DNA of 64,000 nucleotides from Agapetus fuscipes (taxonomy: Eukaryota > Arthropoda > Insecta > Trichoptera > Glossosomatidae): the NCBI GenBank assembly GCA_951799405.1, contig OX637343.1:18426230-18490229 (forward strand), given 5' to 3'. The translations under genes and the position numbers were made by a program. The notes under the pieces were generated by a model. It saw only the letters and a list, made by a program, of their open reading frames with translations, was not told the origin of the DNA and made no database searches. Every line of letters begins with the position of its first letter. The stretch's first letter is position 1. Below, piece after piece: positions 12,546 to 25,915 of this stretch.

Positions 12546-12735
12546 ATGCCCTTTGCCAATGTCACCCCTGTTCCAGGGAAGGTCGGCAATCGTCGATTGG
12601 ATTTTAATGTAAAAGTACACATTCAGCATTTGTAAACGGGAACTCACACTTGTTTGTTTGTGGGCATGCATTTGATATGAGCTTTGAATGTAATTACATA
12701 CAGGTATATCCTTGCAACTTAGATTATAGATTATA
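12540..12735 (+). mobile_element. SINE-like family A, 5'-truncated
   Basis: CTTTGCCAATGTCACCCCTG through CTTGCAACTTAGATTATAG. Confidence 0.8.
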
Positions 12736-13270
12736 TATAGATGCCCCATCTATCAAAAATAGCAGGGCATGTGTCAGGGTGGATGGAGAATACGATGGAT
12801 CTGAGAATGGCGGTACACAGTGGCATATTGTTACCGACCTTGATGTCTCGAAGTGAAGCATGGACAGTAAGTGACAGTGAAATGAGTAAAGTATGTACAG
12901 TGGAAATGAAGCATGACAGGAAAAACTCTGAAGGATAGAATTAGAAATGAATGTAAGTTGAAAGAGGATGTGAAAGTCAAGGTACAAAAAAATGTGATGA
13001 GATGGTTTGAGCATGTAGAAAGAATGATGGATGATTAAAGACTTACAAAGTGTATATACATAGGATATGTGGAAAGGAAATTAGGAAAGGGAAGACCGAG
13101 CAAAGTATGGGTGTATCAGATTGAGAAGATGGTGAAACAATGGGATGTACAAATTGAGTGTAAAAGAAGAAAATACATGAAAAAGGTGTTGGATATGAAT
13201 GAATTGAAAGAGGTATGTAAGGATAGGAAGAAAAGGAGGCAGCTCTGCAGAGGCTCTGGCCCCCCCTAGC
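12735..13270 (+). pseudogene. RTE-like LINE C-terminal fragment
   Basis: SEAWTVSDSEMSKVCTVEMK, WFEHVERMMDD and GKGRPSKVWVYQIEKMVKQW, then [14 protein letters not shown], with stops and frameshifts between them. Confidence 0.7.
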
Positions 13271-13289
13271 GGAACGGCGACGGAGTTAC

Positions 13290-13390
13290 AGTTACAGTTT
13301 ACATGCCGAGTCCCTTGGGAAATCATGAATGTCACCCTTGTTTGGACTCTGCCTTGAACGCAAGCGTTCTACTGAGCTACAGGCCGGACC
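13290..13390 (-). mobile_element. SINE family B-like head
   Basis: Minus strand GGCCTGTAGCTCAGTAGAACG, an A box without a clear B box. Confidence 0.45.
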
Positions 13391-13989
13391 AGACTTTTAA
13401 AGTTAGATTAGTTAAAATGACTGTGTGGTCTGTTTTTTTTACATCTAACTATTTTTTCTCCCTACTATTGTAGCGTACCTACATTCATATCAGTCTTTTT
13501 AATATTTTTTTAATTCATTAAATCACAGGTAGGTATAAATTCGTGTTCCTAATGACGTTTGAAATAAGAACCAGCCTAATGGCAAGTAAGAAAACGGCGC
13601 GTGTAATTAGAGTCGAGAACATTCCAAATATCAAGTAATTGCGATAGAGAATACTTGGAGAATAATATGTTAGTTCCAATAATTTTGTTTATTGCATAAC
13701 ATCAGTAAATGAAAAAGTACCGTCCATTTTATTTTTGAGTTGAAGCATTTCGATTTGATGAGCTGAAGTACGATGGGTGAAGGGCCTTTTGTAGTGTGTG
13801 CTTTTTTTGTTAAAAACTCCAAATTAAAATCGTTTTTTTTTTTTAGATTTCAATAACACAAAGTTCGGCTTAATAAATAAATAAATACTAAAAATGGTTG
13901 GATTAATAAACCTATGAAGTACTTATTACAGGGGCAAAGCTAATGTAACTTTGATTCGTCATATTTTTATGATTGTTTGTATATTTTTA

Positions 13990-14255
13990 TGATAGTCGGT
14001 GTTATGGCCGCGGGGATCAAGACAGGTTATTTGGAACCGGATAACGCTGGTTCGAATCCAGCGACGATAACTTCGACCCTGGTTCAACAGATGCCGTTGC
14101 ATGCACACAAGATTCTGCTTTCGCATAAAGACAACTGGCCAGGCGAAGTAGGTTGGTGGATTGCTTATTTTTTACTTACACAAGCAGCATATGTACGCGC
14201 GAACTTACATGCGCCTGCTTGTGGGAATGCATGAGCTAGATTGTAGATAGATTTT
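13990..14255 (+). mobile_element. SINE family D joined to a family A 3' half
   Basis: GTTATGGCCGCGGGGATC and GGTTCGAATCCAGCG (B box), GACAACTGGCCAGGCG. From about 14172 it is the family A 3' half (CGCGCGAACTTACATG, GCTTGTGGGAATGCATG). Confidence 0.75.
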
Positions 14256-15427
14256 CGCTCTTGGTTATTTCGTTGGCACTTTACGTTCCTCTTTTACGGT
14301 TCTTGTTCTGATTTCATGCTATTTACAATGAAATGATTGTGCTTACGCAATGTTGTAGAGCAACAATTGTTTTTTTTTCTTGTGCGGAAAATGATTGCGA
14401 TCACTTGCATGGCTATTTTAATAAATTTACAAGATAACAAAGAAATATGCATCTACACGCATACAATGTTGTCTATTCTTCAATAAAAGTAGGTACTTAC
14501 CCAGCAAGCAGCAACTAGTTGATAGTTTTGTGCATTTATTTCGTGATTGTTGTTTAGTTAGGATTTTCGAAAGTTATAAAAAATGTAGCCCAGTGATTTA
14601 TTGTGCTTTTTATTTGCATTTAATAATTATTGACAATAAGCTTCTAAAAGTACGTTTTTTCAAGCTTAAGAGTTTCTCACAGTTATTGCTAAATTAGGTA
14701 TTAAACTATCCTCTCACTTCTTTCATTTTTCGTGAATAGAGCAACACGATGATTTAGCATACCATGTTATTTTGCATAATTCTTCGCAATAATTTGTGAA
14801 TTTTCATATAAAGTGTAAGGAACGTAGCAAACTGAACGCTCAAATCGTGAGATTTATTTTTACGTTTTGTAATACCTGATCCAGATTACAGTTTCACTCC
14901 GATGAGGTAAGTGTGAGCAACAACACGAAATGTATTATTTTATTATAATGGATGTAGGCAGAGATATAAAACACGATCACCGGTTAGGTAACAAAGTCTC
15001 AGAGTAGTATTGGCCTTGAACTCATCACTCGTTATCCGGCCTCAGAGCAGTGAAGTACTCAGTACTCGCTGGATGTAAAATATTATCTCGTTGTACTCTC
15101 TGCTCTACGATGGTGGTTTCCTATCACTGCCAGTCGCTAGCGGCTAGTCGACTCTCTGTAACCACTAGCACAAATGCCGGTTATCGAGAATCTCTATTTA
15201 TCATAGTCAAAAGTCATGCACCTTCATTCTGCTCGCTTTGAGTGCCTATACGAACGCGATGCTTCGCCACACCAAACGTGGATACTTAAGATTTGTATAC
15301 GAGTGGTTGAGGTGTGCTTGGTAGGTACTTATTCTATAGGTATTTGAGTGTGGTTCAAAGTCTACAAGAGAAATATTTTTCTTCATTTCAAAATAATAGG
15401 TACAGAGAGCATGCTTGTGAGTAAGTA
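14256..15427. other. No gene seen
   Basis: AT-rich with no recognised repeat. The stretch 13395-13985 is similar. Confidence 0.6.
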
Positions 15428-15703
15428 ATGGCGGTATTCACCATTGCCATCTCACATCTGAACGCTTAAGTTTTGCTAAGGAAAAATTCCTAGTAAGTAT
15501 CGAAATAGATTACTACTATTTCGATACTTACTAGAAATGTTTAGATTTTGTAGGGTTTGTGTATTCACACAGTGAAAATTCATTTTATTTAAAATAATAT
15601 TTTTTTTTTCCAAAACGTTTTTGAAAAAAAGAATTTTATTTTAAATATATATTTTTCCTTAGCAAAACTAAAGCATTCACATGGCAATGGTGAATACCGC
15701 CAT
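15428..15703. mobile_element. MITE with perfect 23-bp inverted ends
   Basis: ATGGCGGTATTCACCATTGC at 15428 and its exact reverse complement ending at 15703. Inside, 15490-15535 is a separate perfect palindrome (CTAGTAAGTATCGAAATAG arms). No coding. Confidence 0.85.
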
Positions 15704-15705
15704 AA

Positions 15706-18684
15706 GTCTTTTTGTGTGGATGGTGTAGATATTGCGACCACAGAAAGCGATCTGTATCTTGAGACAGAGATTATTTTCTTCTGTACAATAATCGATTTTA
15801 CCACAATATTTCATTTAATGTGAGTTTATCAATTAAAATAGACACACATTTTCATAAAAATAAATCCTTAAGTTAGATTTTCTTAAAAAAGAAAATGAAA
15901 TGACTGAAGGAAACTTTTTGAAAATGGAAGTCAAAAACTCTAGAACAACTTTATCAAGCTATCTCATAACAAGAATAAAAACAAAAAATACCCCAACATA
16001 AAAACCCTTTTTTATACGTAGGTAGTACCTACACAGTACACGCCATTGAGTCATTTTGTAGATTGACAACTTATGACTACACTCACAAAATCATCTCAAA
16101 GGTATAAGCTCATATTTTATCAACATCACCAAGATCTACCATTGTCCACAAACTGACAAGTGTTAAAAGCCGCCAGTATTACATATAATAACTAATGTGT
16201 GATTGTGCAGTGTGTACTGACCCAGTTAACCTTTTGAAGTTCAAAGACATGAGCTCAGTTTGGCAACATTGTGATAATATGACTTAAATGGAGCGGTCAG
16301 CAACAAATCATTTCTGGTCCTTATTATCTCAATAGTTTTGCATGAAAAATTTCAAGGGTAAGTTTTAAAAACACCCATGTTGTAAAAATGGTTCACTTTG
16401 CCAATGTCACCCCTGTTACAGGGAAGGACGACAAGAGTTGCAGGGTGTATGTCCATTTGAGATTTTGTTTTTATGTTGTAGGCTCACATGAGGCATGTGC
16501 AAGCGCAAACTTGTACATGTCTGGTTATGAGAATGCATGTAATGTGAATCTCCAATGTAACATATCTTTGCAACTTAGATTAGATTAGATAAGTAAGTCC
16601 AATGATCACTTTACGTATAAAAAAAAAGACTTAAATTTCTACTACAAAAAAAAACTACCTACATCAATGGTGAAACAAAATACTATTTTAATTTGCACTC
16701 ATGTCCAAGACTTCTTTAGAAAGAGTTTTAAGCAATTAAGTAACCGCCATTTTTTTGGAAGACGTTGTACAAAAAAAACTGGTAAAGTTTGTCAAACAAA
16801 TGACGAGGAATAAACTAATTTTTGTGCATTTTAAAAAAAAAATTTCGACCCAAAACAAGGCTGTCTCATTTGCACTAATTCGTGCGGAACTCAGACTGTC
16901 GAGACAGCAATATTCAAATTGCCTGGGCGTGTGCAATCTGTGTGGATTTTCTTTGGTTTCAAAATGATATCGTGTTATTCGCACATCACAGGTTTTTGCT
17001 GTGTTTATATTTGTGATATTATGCTTAGTCCGGAGGCGGGGCAGATCGTCTCACAACGTTGCCAGCTCGACCTCCGTTCACGGCTTTGTATTTACTGAAG
17101 TCGGTCCATGGCTCAGTCATGGCACTATCTACCTACAATATACCTGATACCTGCTTGTACGTGCTCCCTTTGTCTATTCACTATTGCCTGCCTTGCCTTC
17201 TTGTGAGAGCAGCCGTGTTCGGAATTTTGCTTCAGTTTATTTTTTACAAGCCGAAGCCAAACCATGCAAGGGGCAAGGCGAACAGGGCCGGTTGAACCAT
17301 TGACTAATAAACTCCATGGGTTAAACAAATATTTCATTTCGAAATAGCAAAGGCACATCAAAATATTAAGTACAGTCTTAAGACAATCAACAGGATATAA
17401 TTTTAATCGCATTTTTGCAATGATAAGATAGCTGAAATGATACATACTTTAATCATTTTATCAGATAAGCATTTCATTTATTTGTTGCATTGAGAAAATT
17501 TGACGATGATATTTCAAATGATGTAATCGTTTCCCATACTAATGATATAATACCATATAGCCCCATCACCCCTAGTCTGAAAAACAAGAGGTAGGTCGAT
17601 CAAGTATCTAATTTTGTATTCCGCTTATGGTCAAGATTCAATATAGCTTTGTTGTCAGGTGTCAGAAAAGTTTTTTCTGTCAGATTTCAACGATTACTTT
17701 TAAAATTAAATATGACTAGTGGTTATCGCTTAATAATATTCAAGGTTGAAGTTACCTTTTAATTCAAATAATAATAATCATTATATAACTACCTAAGTTG
17801 ATGACTCCACTGGCGCCTACCGCATGCCGTGTTAATAACCGACAAAACATATCCAATACCGAAATAGATAACTACTATAAAAAATACATTATTTAATGTA
17901 TTTTTTTGTATCAATGCTGCTAAATATATTCACGTTACGAGTATGTATCGACATAATATCAGTTGTATATCCGCAAGCCAGTATTTATTACATTCAACAA
18001 GCGACACATTCCAAATCGACAAAATAATATGTTACAATGCATTTATATAATAATTTTCCTTCTCAAAGCATATTATCAAAAAATAGTCCATACGCGCTAG
18101 GACGTGCACTAATAAAAGCCCTGCAAAAAAGTAAGGCTAAAATCAGTGTTGCCTACAATAGAGACAAAAACATTTAAAATGAACGAACAGTTAAGTAAAA
18201 AAAAATCAGTCAAATAAGTACATGAGTGATACCCCAGAAATTGATGTAATTTTTCATGTTGAAATATTTTTCATGCCGTTTTAAAATCACGGAATGCAAA
18301 GATCGCGCTTGCCTGTAAATAATTTCAAAGTGGATTTAAATGGCTGCGGTTTTATTTTCTCACGTCTGTGGCGAAAGCGAAAAATATTCAACAGGTGGAA
18401 GCAACAAACCAAAGAAGGTACACAAGCTGTACGCTGCACGGGCGGCCAACCGTGGGCAACTGCAGTCAGATGGAAAATTTTATACGTTTCGTTTTTACTT
18501 CCCACCCTAATGTCCAATGCAATTTAAAATACGATAACCGTATGCATATTACCTGCCGCAATGACAATTCAACCATAGTTATTATCCAGCGAAACAAAGG
18601 AACTGTCGAATGAGGAAATTTCCGAATGATTTCGTGAAAATTAAGTTTACTGAATGGTTTAAATGCCAATATAAGGGAATATAA
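15706..18684. other. No gene seen apart from one SINE
   Basis: 17030-17300 is more GC-rich (GGAGGCGGGGCAGATCG) but contains no convincing exon. Confidence 0.5.
16372..16592 (+). mobile_element. SINE-like family A
   Basis: CACCCATGTTGTAAAAATGG to AACTTAGATTAGATTAG; close to the copy at 9810. Confidence 0.85.
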
Positions 18685-19360
18685 TCTTATACACATATAA
18701 AATTCTCGCCTCAAAATGTTTGTGGTTGAACTCCTCCGAAACGGCTTTACGGATCCTCATGAAATTTTGTAGGCTTATTTGATTTGTATCAGAATCGGAC
18801 AAGTATATTTCATACAGCCATACGATTAAGAAAACCGTACACAGATTTTTTCTATCAGTTTTTTCGACGAAATTTTTTTTTTATTCTTCTGTTATTATTC
18901 ACCATAACATACATACGATCTGAAATTTTCACATTATGAATCCAACTTTTCAATTGAGTAAGCGCATCGTTCTCTCGATCATCTGCCCGTACCTTCTTGT
19001 TGTTGTTAAAAGATCAAGCAATGAATATGCCAGGTGCTTTAATGAAATACATTAAATTAAGAATTTCATGATCGGTATTTTTTCCAATCTTTGTAAGAAT
19101 AAAAAGTTCAAACTTTATCTTATACCACTTTTATTGTAATTTTATATTCGTTAATAGCGTTTTCAGAACACCTTAGTCTTCGCGTAATAAACAATTACAT
19201 TTTTTTTTGTTTTATCGGTGGTTATCATCTACAGCTCTTTGTCTACATCTCATTCTCACACACTCACAATACCTTCATACGTTATTTTTCTTTTAAAACT
19301 AAAATATTTACCTACTTAAAATTATGTACATGGCAGAACAACGTTTGCCGGCTCAGCTAG
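18685..19360 (+). mobile_element. Non-autonomous Helitron
   Basis: Starts TCTTATACACAT and ends GCCGGCTCAGCTAG, the CTAG 3' end typical of Helitrons, between host A and T. The phrase ATTCTCGCCTCAAAATGTTTG near the start is shared with the fragment at 46168. No Rep/Hel coding is seen. Confidence 0.75.
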
Positions 19361-19364
19361 TTAA

Positions 19365-20870
19365 CTATATAAGTTTTAGTAAGATGTAGCTGGTGACCTA
19401 GAATATGTTTGTAAGGTTGGTGATGGATGACTTCGAGCTCTATTGAAGTAGATTTACTAGTGCGCAGGTATAATATGACTAGAGAAGTTTCTGGACAAAG
19501 GAAAGTATCGAACCCAATCCTAGCGAAGATGACATGAGAACATGAGGGGGGCTAGGTTAGCAATATTCCGAATTAATTTCAAAATGTGTAGTTGAGATAA
19601 CGCTGGCAGCATTCCTTTCCCACGAACACTCGGCGTTTAATGCGTATTCCACAAAAGGCGAAGACAAATAAGAACGAGATAATATCAGATGTATCCAATG
19701 TTTTATTTTATTTTAATAATTCCCGGCCGCAGCGAGTTCCGAGTATTGCTCACCTGTAATTACCTATTATGCCGACGCGGTCCGAGAAATAATGATACAT
19801 AATGGCCTCTGCGGTCTGCCGGCAACAAAAAACCAATCTAGAAAAAGTCAGCCAACAAAAAACACGGCAGCCATTCCAAATTACATTACTTGCTGAAAGA
19901 ATCCAATTTGGAACGCGAAAATACCCGCGCTAAATTTAAATTCAAATTTGCAAAATAACGCTCTTTTGTTTGTCACTTTCAAATTCAGACAAAGGTGATC
20001 GAAAAGTTTTATCAAACTCTAAACTCAAACAAAAAATAAAATCTTTTTGTTTCAAAATAGATACGATATATGAGCATACTTTTGGATTTTTTTTACATTT
20101 TGAAGTCCGAGGCCCTGTTGCCAAACCTCTGCTAGCCCCGAGCCACCGGTCATTTCCGAGAAACCGAGCGAGCTCAATTATACATTACGGAGCGGCGCGT
20201 TCTCTTCGTGAAACAATCATGGAGACGTTCCCACGGCGAAGCGGCGCCAGCATCAGCATCAGCAGCAGTTATTAAAGATGCTTTCTCAATTCTGTGGATG
20301 AGTGTGGATCTAGTCATGAAGTCAAAAGTAACATGCACTAAACCCGCACCCACCGAAAGAAATTGATACAATATACGGTATGCAACAATTTGTACACTAA
20401 AAACTTCTAATGGCAAATTATTCACGCACAGTTTACGTCACGTATTGTTATCGGTGGAAACTACACGATTGTTTTTTTGTTGTAATGTTGAAATGAGTGC
20501 AGCTACTCGCCACTCTACTCGACAGCACAAGCACACTGGACGACTCGCTGCTTTCAAATAAAGCGGTTGAGATTTTTGAAATGTTTCGTGAGATGTGGAA
20601 GGGTGGTGGGGGAGGTGTGGTGGGGGAGATGCAACCAATGGCAGCTCATTGTACGGGCGGGGAGAGGGGACGGCGTCATATGGACATGCCACACAAACAA
20701 GAATAGCTCTACACACAAACATTTAAAAAAATATATTTAAAAAAAAAGTACAAATAAAGATGTTTCATTGCCGAATATTCTCCCGAATATATTTAATTGA
20801 TTGGAATAAATTAATTAAACACTAGTCTAGTTGTCGGTGTTACAATGAATATATTTTCAGGGAATAGTTA
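19365..20870. other. No gene seen
   Basis: 20100-20700 is GC-richer, with GCATCAGCATCAGCAGCAG and AGGGTGGTGGGGGAGG, which could be a distant 5' exon or CpG-like patch, but nothing is recognisable. Confidence 0.5.
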
Positions 20871-20872
20871 TT

Positions 20873-20994
20873 TATGCCACTGCCTAGTAATGATAGTCTT
20901 TGTAACACGAGTGCTATTTTGTGCCATGAGGCGCAGCCGAATGGCACAATAGACAGCAAGAGTGTTACAAAGACTAATTACGTGCAGTGGCATA
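20873..20994. mobile_element. Fold-back MITE
   Basis: TATGCCACTGC..AGTCTTTGTAACAC and its reverse complement GTGTTACAAAGACT..GCAGTGGCATA. A second inner pair TGTGCCAT/ATGGCACA. Confidence 0.8.
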
Positions 20995-21124
20995 CAATAC
21001 TTTTTCTACGACCATGAAATACATAACAAAATAGTAAATAATAGTTATTATAATGTACTCGTCCATTTGAAGTAAGTAATACCCCACCTTTGTCAAACCG
21101 TGTAATTAATCATTCCCCTCGATT

Positions 21125-21353
21125 ATCTAATCTAATCTGCAAAGATATATTACATTTGGGATTCATTTTAAATTTATGCCCACAAGCAGACACATATAAG
21201 GTTGCGCTTATACATGCCGCATATTCAATTCCAAAACTCAAATAAACATAAGCCCTGCAACCACTGAAGCAGGGGTGTCATTGGCAAAGTGAACCAAGTT
21301 TTAAAAGCATAGATGGTTAACCTCATACCGACCTATTAGCCAAGTAACTGTTT
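21125..21353 (-). mobile_element. SINE-like family A
   Basis: TCTAATCTAATCTGCAAAG to ACCTATTAGCCAAG, with a deletion in the GGAAGG region. Confidence 0.8.
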
Positions 21354-21355
21354 AA

Positions 21356-22935
21356 GTTTGTTTTTTTTGCGGTGCAAATATTTTGCATTATTTTCCTTTC
21401 AAGCCTTCTGTTTTCCTTCGAAAAAAGGAAAGCTATAATTTGGAGTATTTTGATAAATAACATTGATGAATTATTACACTTTTAACAATTTTTATTTGAC
21501 TCTACGCATAAAATATATTCATTTTCATTTGAACAAAGATTGAACATAGTGGGGAGGAACTATCAATAAATTGAAAATATTCATGTAATGGCTGACGTTT
21601 AAACGTGGTTGCTATGGAAACGGCCAATGATAGTTTGTTATCGGTCGCTTAGAAGGATAGCCTCATACAAGATTGATACTCGAAATTAAAAAAATGTTCC
21701 ATTTCTGACAATGCGCATGCGCACATTTTCATTTCAACACCGTTACCAGTTGCGTAATGTAACATTACGCAACGGGTGTGGAAATGTATAGCATTGTGAT
21801 TGCGTTAGCCGTTTTGTAATTAGTAAATTACCAAATGGGAGTTGAAAAATAGTTTTATCTCTTGGGCGTCTTGATGGGTGGACCGCAACCTTGTACGAGG
21901 CACCTAATTTATCATATTTTTTCGGTTATCTTTCCTAATATGTAGTTTTAAAGTTTGAACAAACAGCTGCTGAAAGACAGCCCTTATAATAAAACATGCT
22001 AAATGATTATTACCTTAGGAAGACTTAAAAAAACTTTCGGAATTGTTGCTAACCCCGGTTTCAGAGTAGAGCAGGAAGCATTGCATGATCTATGCCGATG
22101 TGAGTTTTTTGTAGTAAGTACACATTCAGCATGTGTAATCGCGAACTTACATGTGTCTACTTGTGCAAATGTTAAATATTAACATATATTTTCAACTTAT
22201 ATTATAGATTATTAATTATTTAATTGACCGTGTTACCATATTGATACCGTGTTGACCATATTGTTACCATATTGTTACCGTGTTGACCATATTATTAAAG
22301 TAAATAAACCCTTATTTGTTCATGTTAAACTTATCTTTTACTACACAACCTTCCCAAAATACAAGTGAGCAATGCCAAGGAAAGAACCCCACGCCCTGAG
22401 AGTGATGCTGATGAGAGCTAGCCGGATGTAAGTATCCTGGAGATACCTTTCAATCTTAACATAACAACACAAGCTTCCTATTATTTTCTTTACTTTTTAG
22501 CAATACTCCTTCGTTTTTTCCATTTTCTTCTTGAGATCAACTTGACACGAGATGAGTTATTTGACATTACATTTCTTTGTTTATTGTAAACTCCCTTGAG
22601 TAGGTACATTCAAATTTTCCTTGATGGGGGAAGTAACAAGGCTGGCACCAGTAGGGTGACGTAATATTTCCCCGGCTTTATGTTTCAACTCCACTAATTT
22701 AATGAGATCGGAACATTTTTGAATTTGGAACCCTTTTCTCGGCGAGCAAACGTCAGTCTTGTATGAGACTGACAGTGACGTCCTTAGCAACCAATACAAA
22801 TATATTTGCATGCCTTTTTCCTAGCGCCCGGCCGGGTGACGACACAATATTGTCTGCCAAGTCAAGGGTGAACCTCATAAATTTTAACTACAAAAATAAT
22901 GTAAATAAAAGGTTTACCATCCGCACTCACTGGCA
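21356..22935. other. No gene seen; minor repeats
   Basis: 21753-21775 is a perfect palindrome (TTGCGTAATGTAACATTACG). 22741-22862 shares GGTTGCTA-type sequence in reverse with 11770 and 54210. GTTACCATATTG-like words repeat at 22230-22300. Confidence 0.5.
22093..22213 (+). mobile_element. SINE-like family A, 3' half
   Basis: AAGTACACATTCAGCATGTG, GCGAACTTACATGTG and the ATTATAGATTA tail. Confidence 0.7.
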
Positions 22936-22937
22936 TA

Positions 22938-23532
22938 TTAAGGCGTGTTATAAAATGGTTATAAAGCTAAATCTTCCATTTTTGTTTCTTACACTTTATG
23001 GTCTCAGCAAAATAGTTACAGTAATGAAAAAAATCAAGCATGTTTATTAATTTTTTATCTTAAGTATAAAGCTTGAGCAAAATATTATATAACTTACGAA
23101 TTGCCACCACAAAAAAATATTTAAATAAACGCGTTTTCTTTTACATTTTTAGCTTTTTTTTCGTGTGTGCTGTGTTTTGGATTTTTTTTTTGCTTTTAAT
23201 TACAGAACTATACATTGTTTAGGTTCCGTACAATGTTCCGTACTCAACATTTTTAACCTAAACAATGTATAGTTCTGTAATTAAAAAGCAAAAACAATAT
23301 TCCAAAATACAGCACACACGAAAAAGAAACTAAAAATGTAAAAAAACCCAGTTTTTTTTAAATATTTTTTTGTGGTAGCAATTCTTAAGTTATATATTTT
23401 GTTCAAGCTTTATAATTAAGGTAAAAAATTAATAAACAATCTTGATTTTTTTCATTATTTTGCAACTATTTTGCTAAGACCATAAAGTGTAAGAAACAAA
23501 AACGGCAGATTTAGCTGTATAACACGCCTTAA
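22938..23532. mobile_element. 595-bp palindromic element bordered by TTAA
   Basis: Arms 22938-23231 and about 23255-23532 are near reverse complements; the ends read TTAAGGCGTGTTATA. No coding. The arms differ by small indels, so it is not new. Confidence 0.85.
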
Positions 23533-24233
23533 CTTGATTTATTATCTCATTGGTTTTGTTAGTGATTGAGATGTTGTGTACAGAGCATTACGTTTCCCAA
23601 ACAGCGGCGCTTTGTCGTTTCTACTACTACTACCGCAGAGTAAGTTACTTACCTGTGACTATACCTACCTACGTGTACTAACATGAGTGCAACAGGTAAC
23701 AAAATAATTATCGTGTTTTTGTCCGTGGCCTACCCCACGACAATGCCACCAACCTCGATACAATAAATTTATGCATTTTTCTGGAATAATTTTTGTTTTT
23801 TTTACGAGAAAAACCTGCACAGGTAGGCATGCAAGTACCTGTGACAGGAAATGACGGTATAATAGGCATTATTCATGAATTTGAAACTTTTTTACTTTAA
23901 TTTTAATGATATATTTTTAATCATGGGAAACAATGCCCTGCCTGTCTAAGTGTCTACTATTGTAGACCAGTTATAGTATACTGTCAGTGGCGTAGCGTGG
24001 GTGGGGCGGAGGGGGCGGCCCGCCCCGGGCGACAGCCCGCGGGGGCGCGGGTCGCCAGTGAAGCGGGTTGAGATCTGATCATATACTCTGTGATCTGATC
24101 TATGATTCATTCATCACATGTGTCAGACACACTATAATGTTCCATTTTTATCTAAAATTTTGCACACCATTTTTTTTTAAATATTTATTTAAAAGAAAAA
24201 CTGCGAAATCACTGACAGAGCTCTTTATAACGT

Positions 24234-25915
24234 TTGTTTGTTTACATACAAATCGTTGCATGCACAAACCACTCACTAAACTTGGCTGGGGTACACGCTG
24301 CTTCTGAATCAGTGGATTCCGTGACGTTTTTTGGAACTCTGGAGAAGCTGTTTGCCTTCTTTTCCGCATCAACTGTTCGATGGAACGCTTTGGTTGCCGT
24401 CACAGGTCAAGCCGTAAAACGAGTCACTCAAACGCGCTAGACATGTAGCGGTCAAGATGCTTAAAAATAAGTTTGAGGTAGTTCTTGAGGTACTGGAACA
24501 ATTAACAGATTCATCTCAAACTTCCGAAACAAGATCGGGAGCCAGTCTTCTCCTGACAGCCATGCAGTCATTTAACTTCGTAACTTTTCTTGGCTTTTGG
24601 GCTGCAGTGCTACCTGAAGTAGATGACGCACAGATTTACCTGCAGCAACGAGGACTAAGTGTGGATAAGTGTGCTCAGAAACTCTGCGCTTTGAAAACCC
24701 TCTTAGTGGAAAGTAGAGACCGGTTCGTGCAAGAAGCAATTGACTTTGCTAAGACTCTGCGAAAAACTCAGAATCGAACTCAAAACGAGAAGAATTCGCA
24801 GGAAAAAACGCATGCATGGCGATGAATCTTCTGAAGATGCAGCTTTGTCTCACGAACAGGAAATCCGTCGAGAGATGATCGCATCATTCGACAAGATCAT
24901 TCAAGAAATGACGACTCGATTCGGATTTTTGACAAGTTCGGATTTTTGATGCCAGCGAAACTTTTGGACAGCAAGTTCGAGTGTGATCTTTCCCATGTAT
25001 TAGAAGACATCGACAAGGACGAGTTTCAGATGGAGTGGAAGCGTCTTCAGCAGTTTGTTGTTGTTGCCTGTTCTGAATCAGAGGAAGATATAAGTGGTAA
25101 AGGACCACTGGAGCTCCTCCAGTTCATTCAAAAACTGAATCTCGGAATTTCAGTTCCAAATATAGTCATCTTGATTCGTATATATATTTGACTTTGGCGA
25201 TTAGTGTTGCAAGTTGTGAGAGAAGTTTTTCGAAGTTGAAGCTAATGCAATCAAAAACGTTTTGATTCACTCTGAAATAGGAGAACACGCGAGAGAAAAA
25301 GGACACAGTTTTAATATAGATAATTTAGAATTAATAAATAGCTGCCAAAAAGGGAGAAAGTTGGACATATTAGAAATATTAGAAATAAATAAACATAGAA
25401 ATAAAAGTAATATGCTAAATATTCAACTTCCCGCCATTACGTCTCCTCTCCTAACAATATTAGCTCCGCCCCAAAACTCACCATCTCCCTCCCACATACC
25501 TACCTTGCTACCCCCTCCCTTACCACCAATAGATCCCACACCCATGTCTTAATTTTTAAGTTTGATTTTAGTAATTGTTGTTACCCGATGATGGAAGGTA
25601 TTCCGAAAACGTTTGTAACATACTCAAAAACAATAAAAGTGGAATAAAACAAAGTTTTTAATTTCTTTTATTTTTTAATGTTTTATTGAAAAATAATCAA
25701 TTTTTTAAAATGAATTTCCACAGTGTTTCACAAAAATCTTTTCAAAATTTAATAAAAAATTACCTCAGATCTACTATATGAGCTCCGCTAGACTATCAAA
25801 CTTGGCTATATTGTCGATTGAACAAGAATTGGCTGCTAATATTGATTTTGACAAAGTGATTTCTGACTTCGCTGCTCATAAGGCCCGTAGAATCCGCTTG
25901 TAAAACCGCTCATCC
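24234..25915 (+). pseudogene. hAT transposase relic (ZMYM-like, Dimer_Tnp_hAT)
   Basis: Fragments in order: NHSLNLAGVHAAS then FFGTLEKLFAFFSASTVRWN (24250-24390); FVTFLGFWAAVLPEVDDAQI and LSVDKCAQKLCALK (24570-24700); the dimerisation block LTLAISVASCERSFSKLKL (about 25185-25245). After the insertion it resumes as LRSTM with SSARLSNLAILSIEQE and ends near 25903. Several frameshifts are present, one next to TCTACTATATGAG. The order matches hAT transposases, so this was one gene. It is not functional. Confidence 0.85.
25264..25742 (+). mobile_element. Penelope-like element 3' fragment
   Basis: The open frame 25262-25552 carries HAREKGHSFNIDN and KGRKLDILEILEINKHRN, typical of the C-terminal GIY-YIG region of Penelope-like proteins, followed by a proline-rich tail. 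Downstream, CCGATGATGGAAGG..CCGAAAACG resembles the terminal-repeat motif of these elements. Flanks CAAAAACGTTTT and CAAAAATCTTTT look like an imperfect 12-bp duplication of hAT sequence. Confidence 0.8.

Noticed and set aside
20228..20275. A host exon near METFPRRSGASIS
   Set aside because: No splice partner or recognisable domain; left as unexplained GC-richer DNA.
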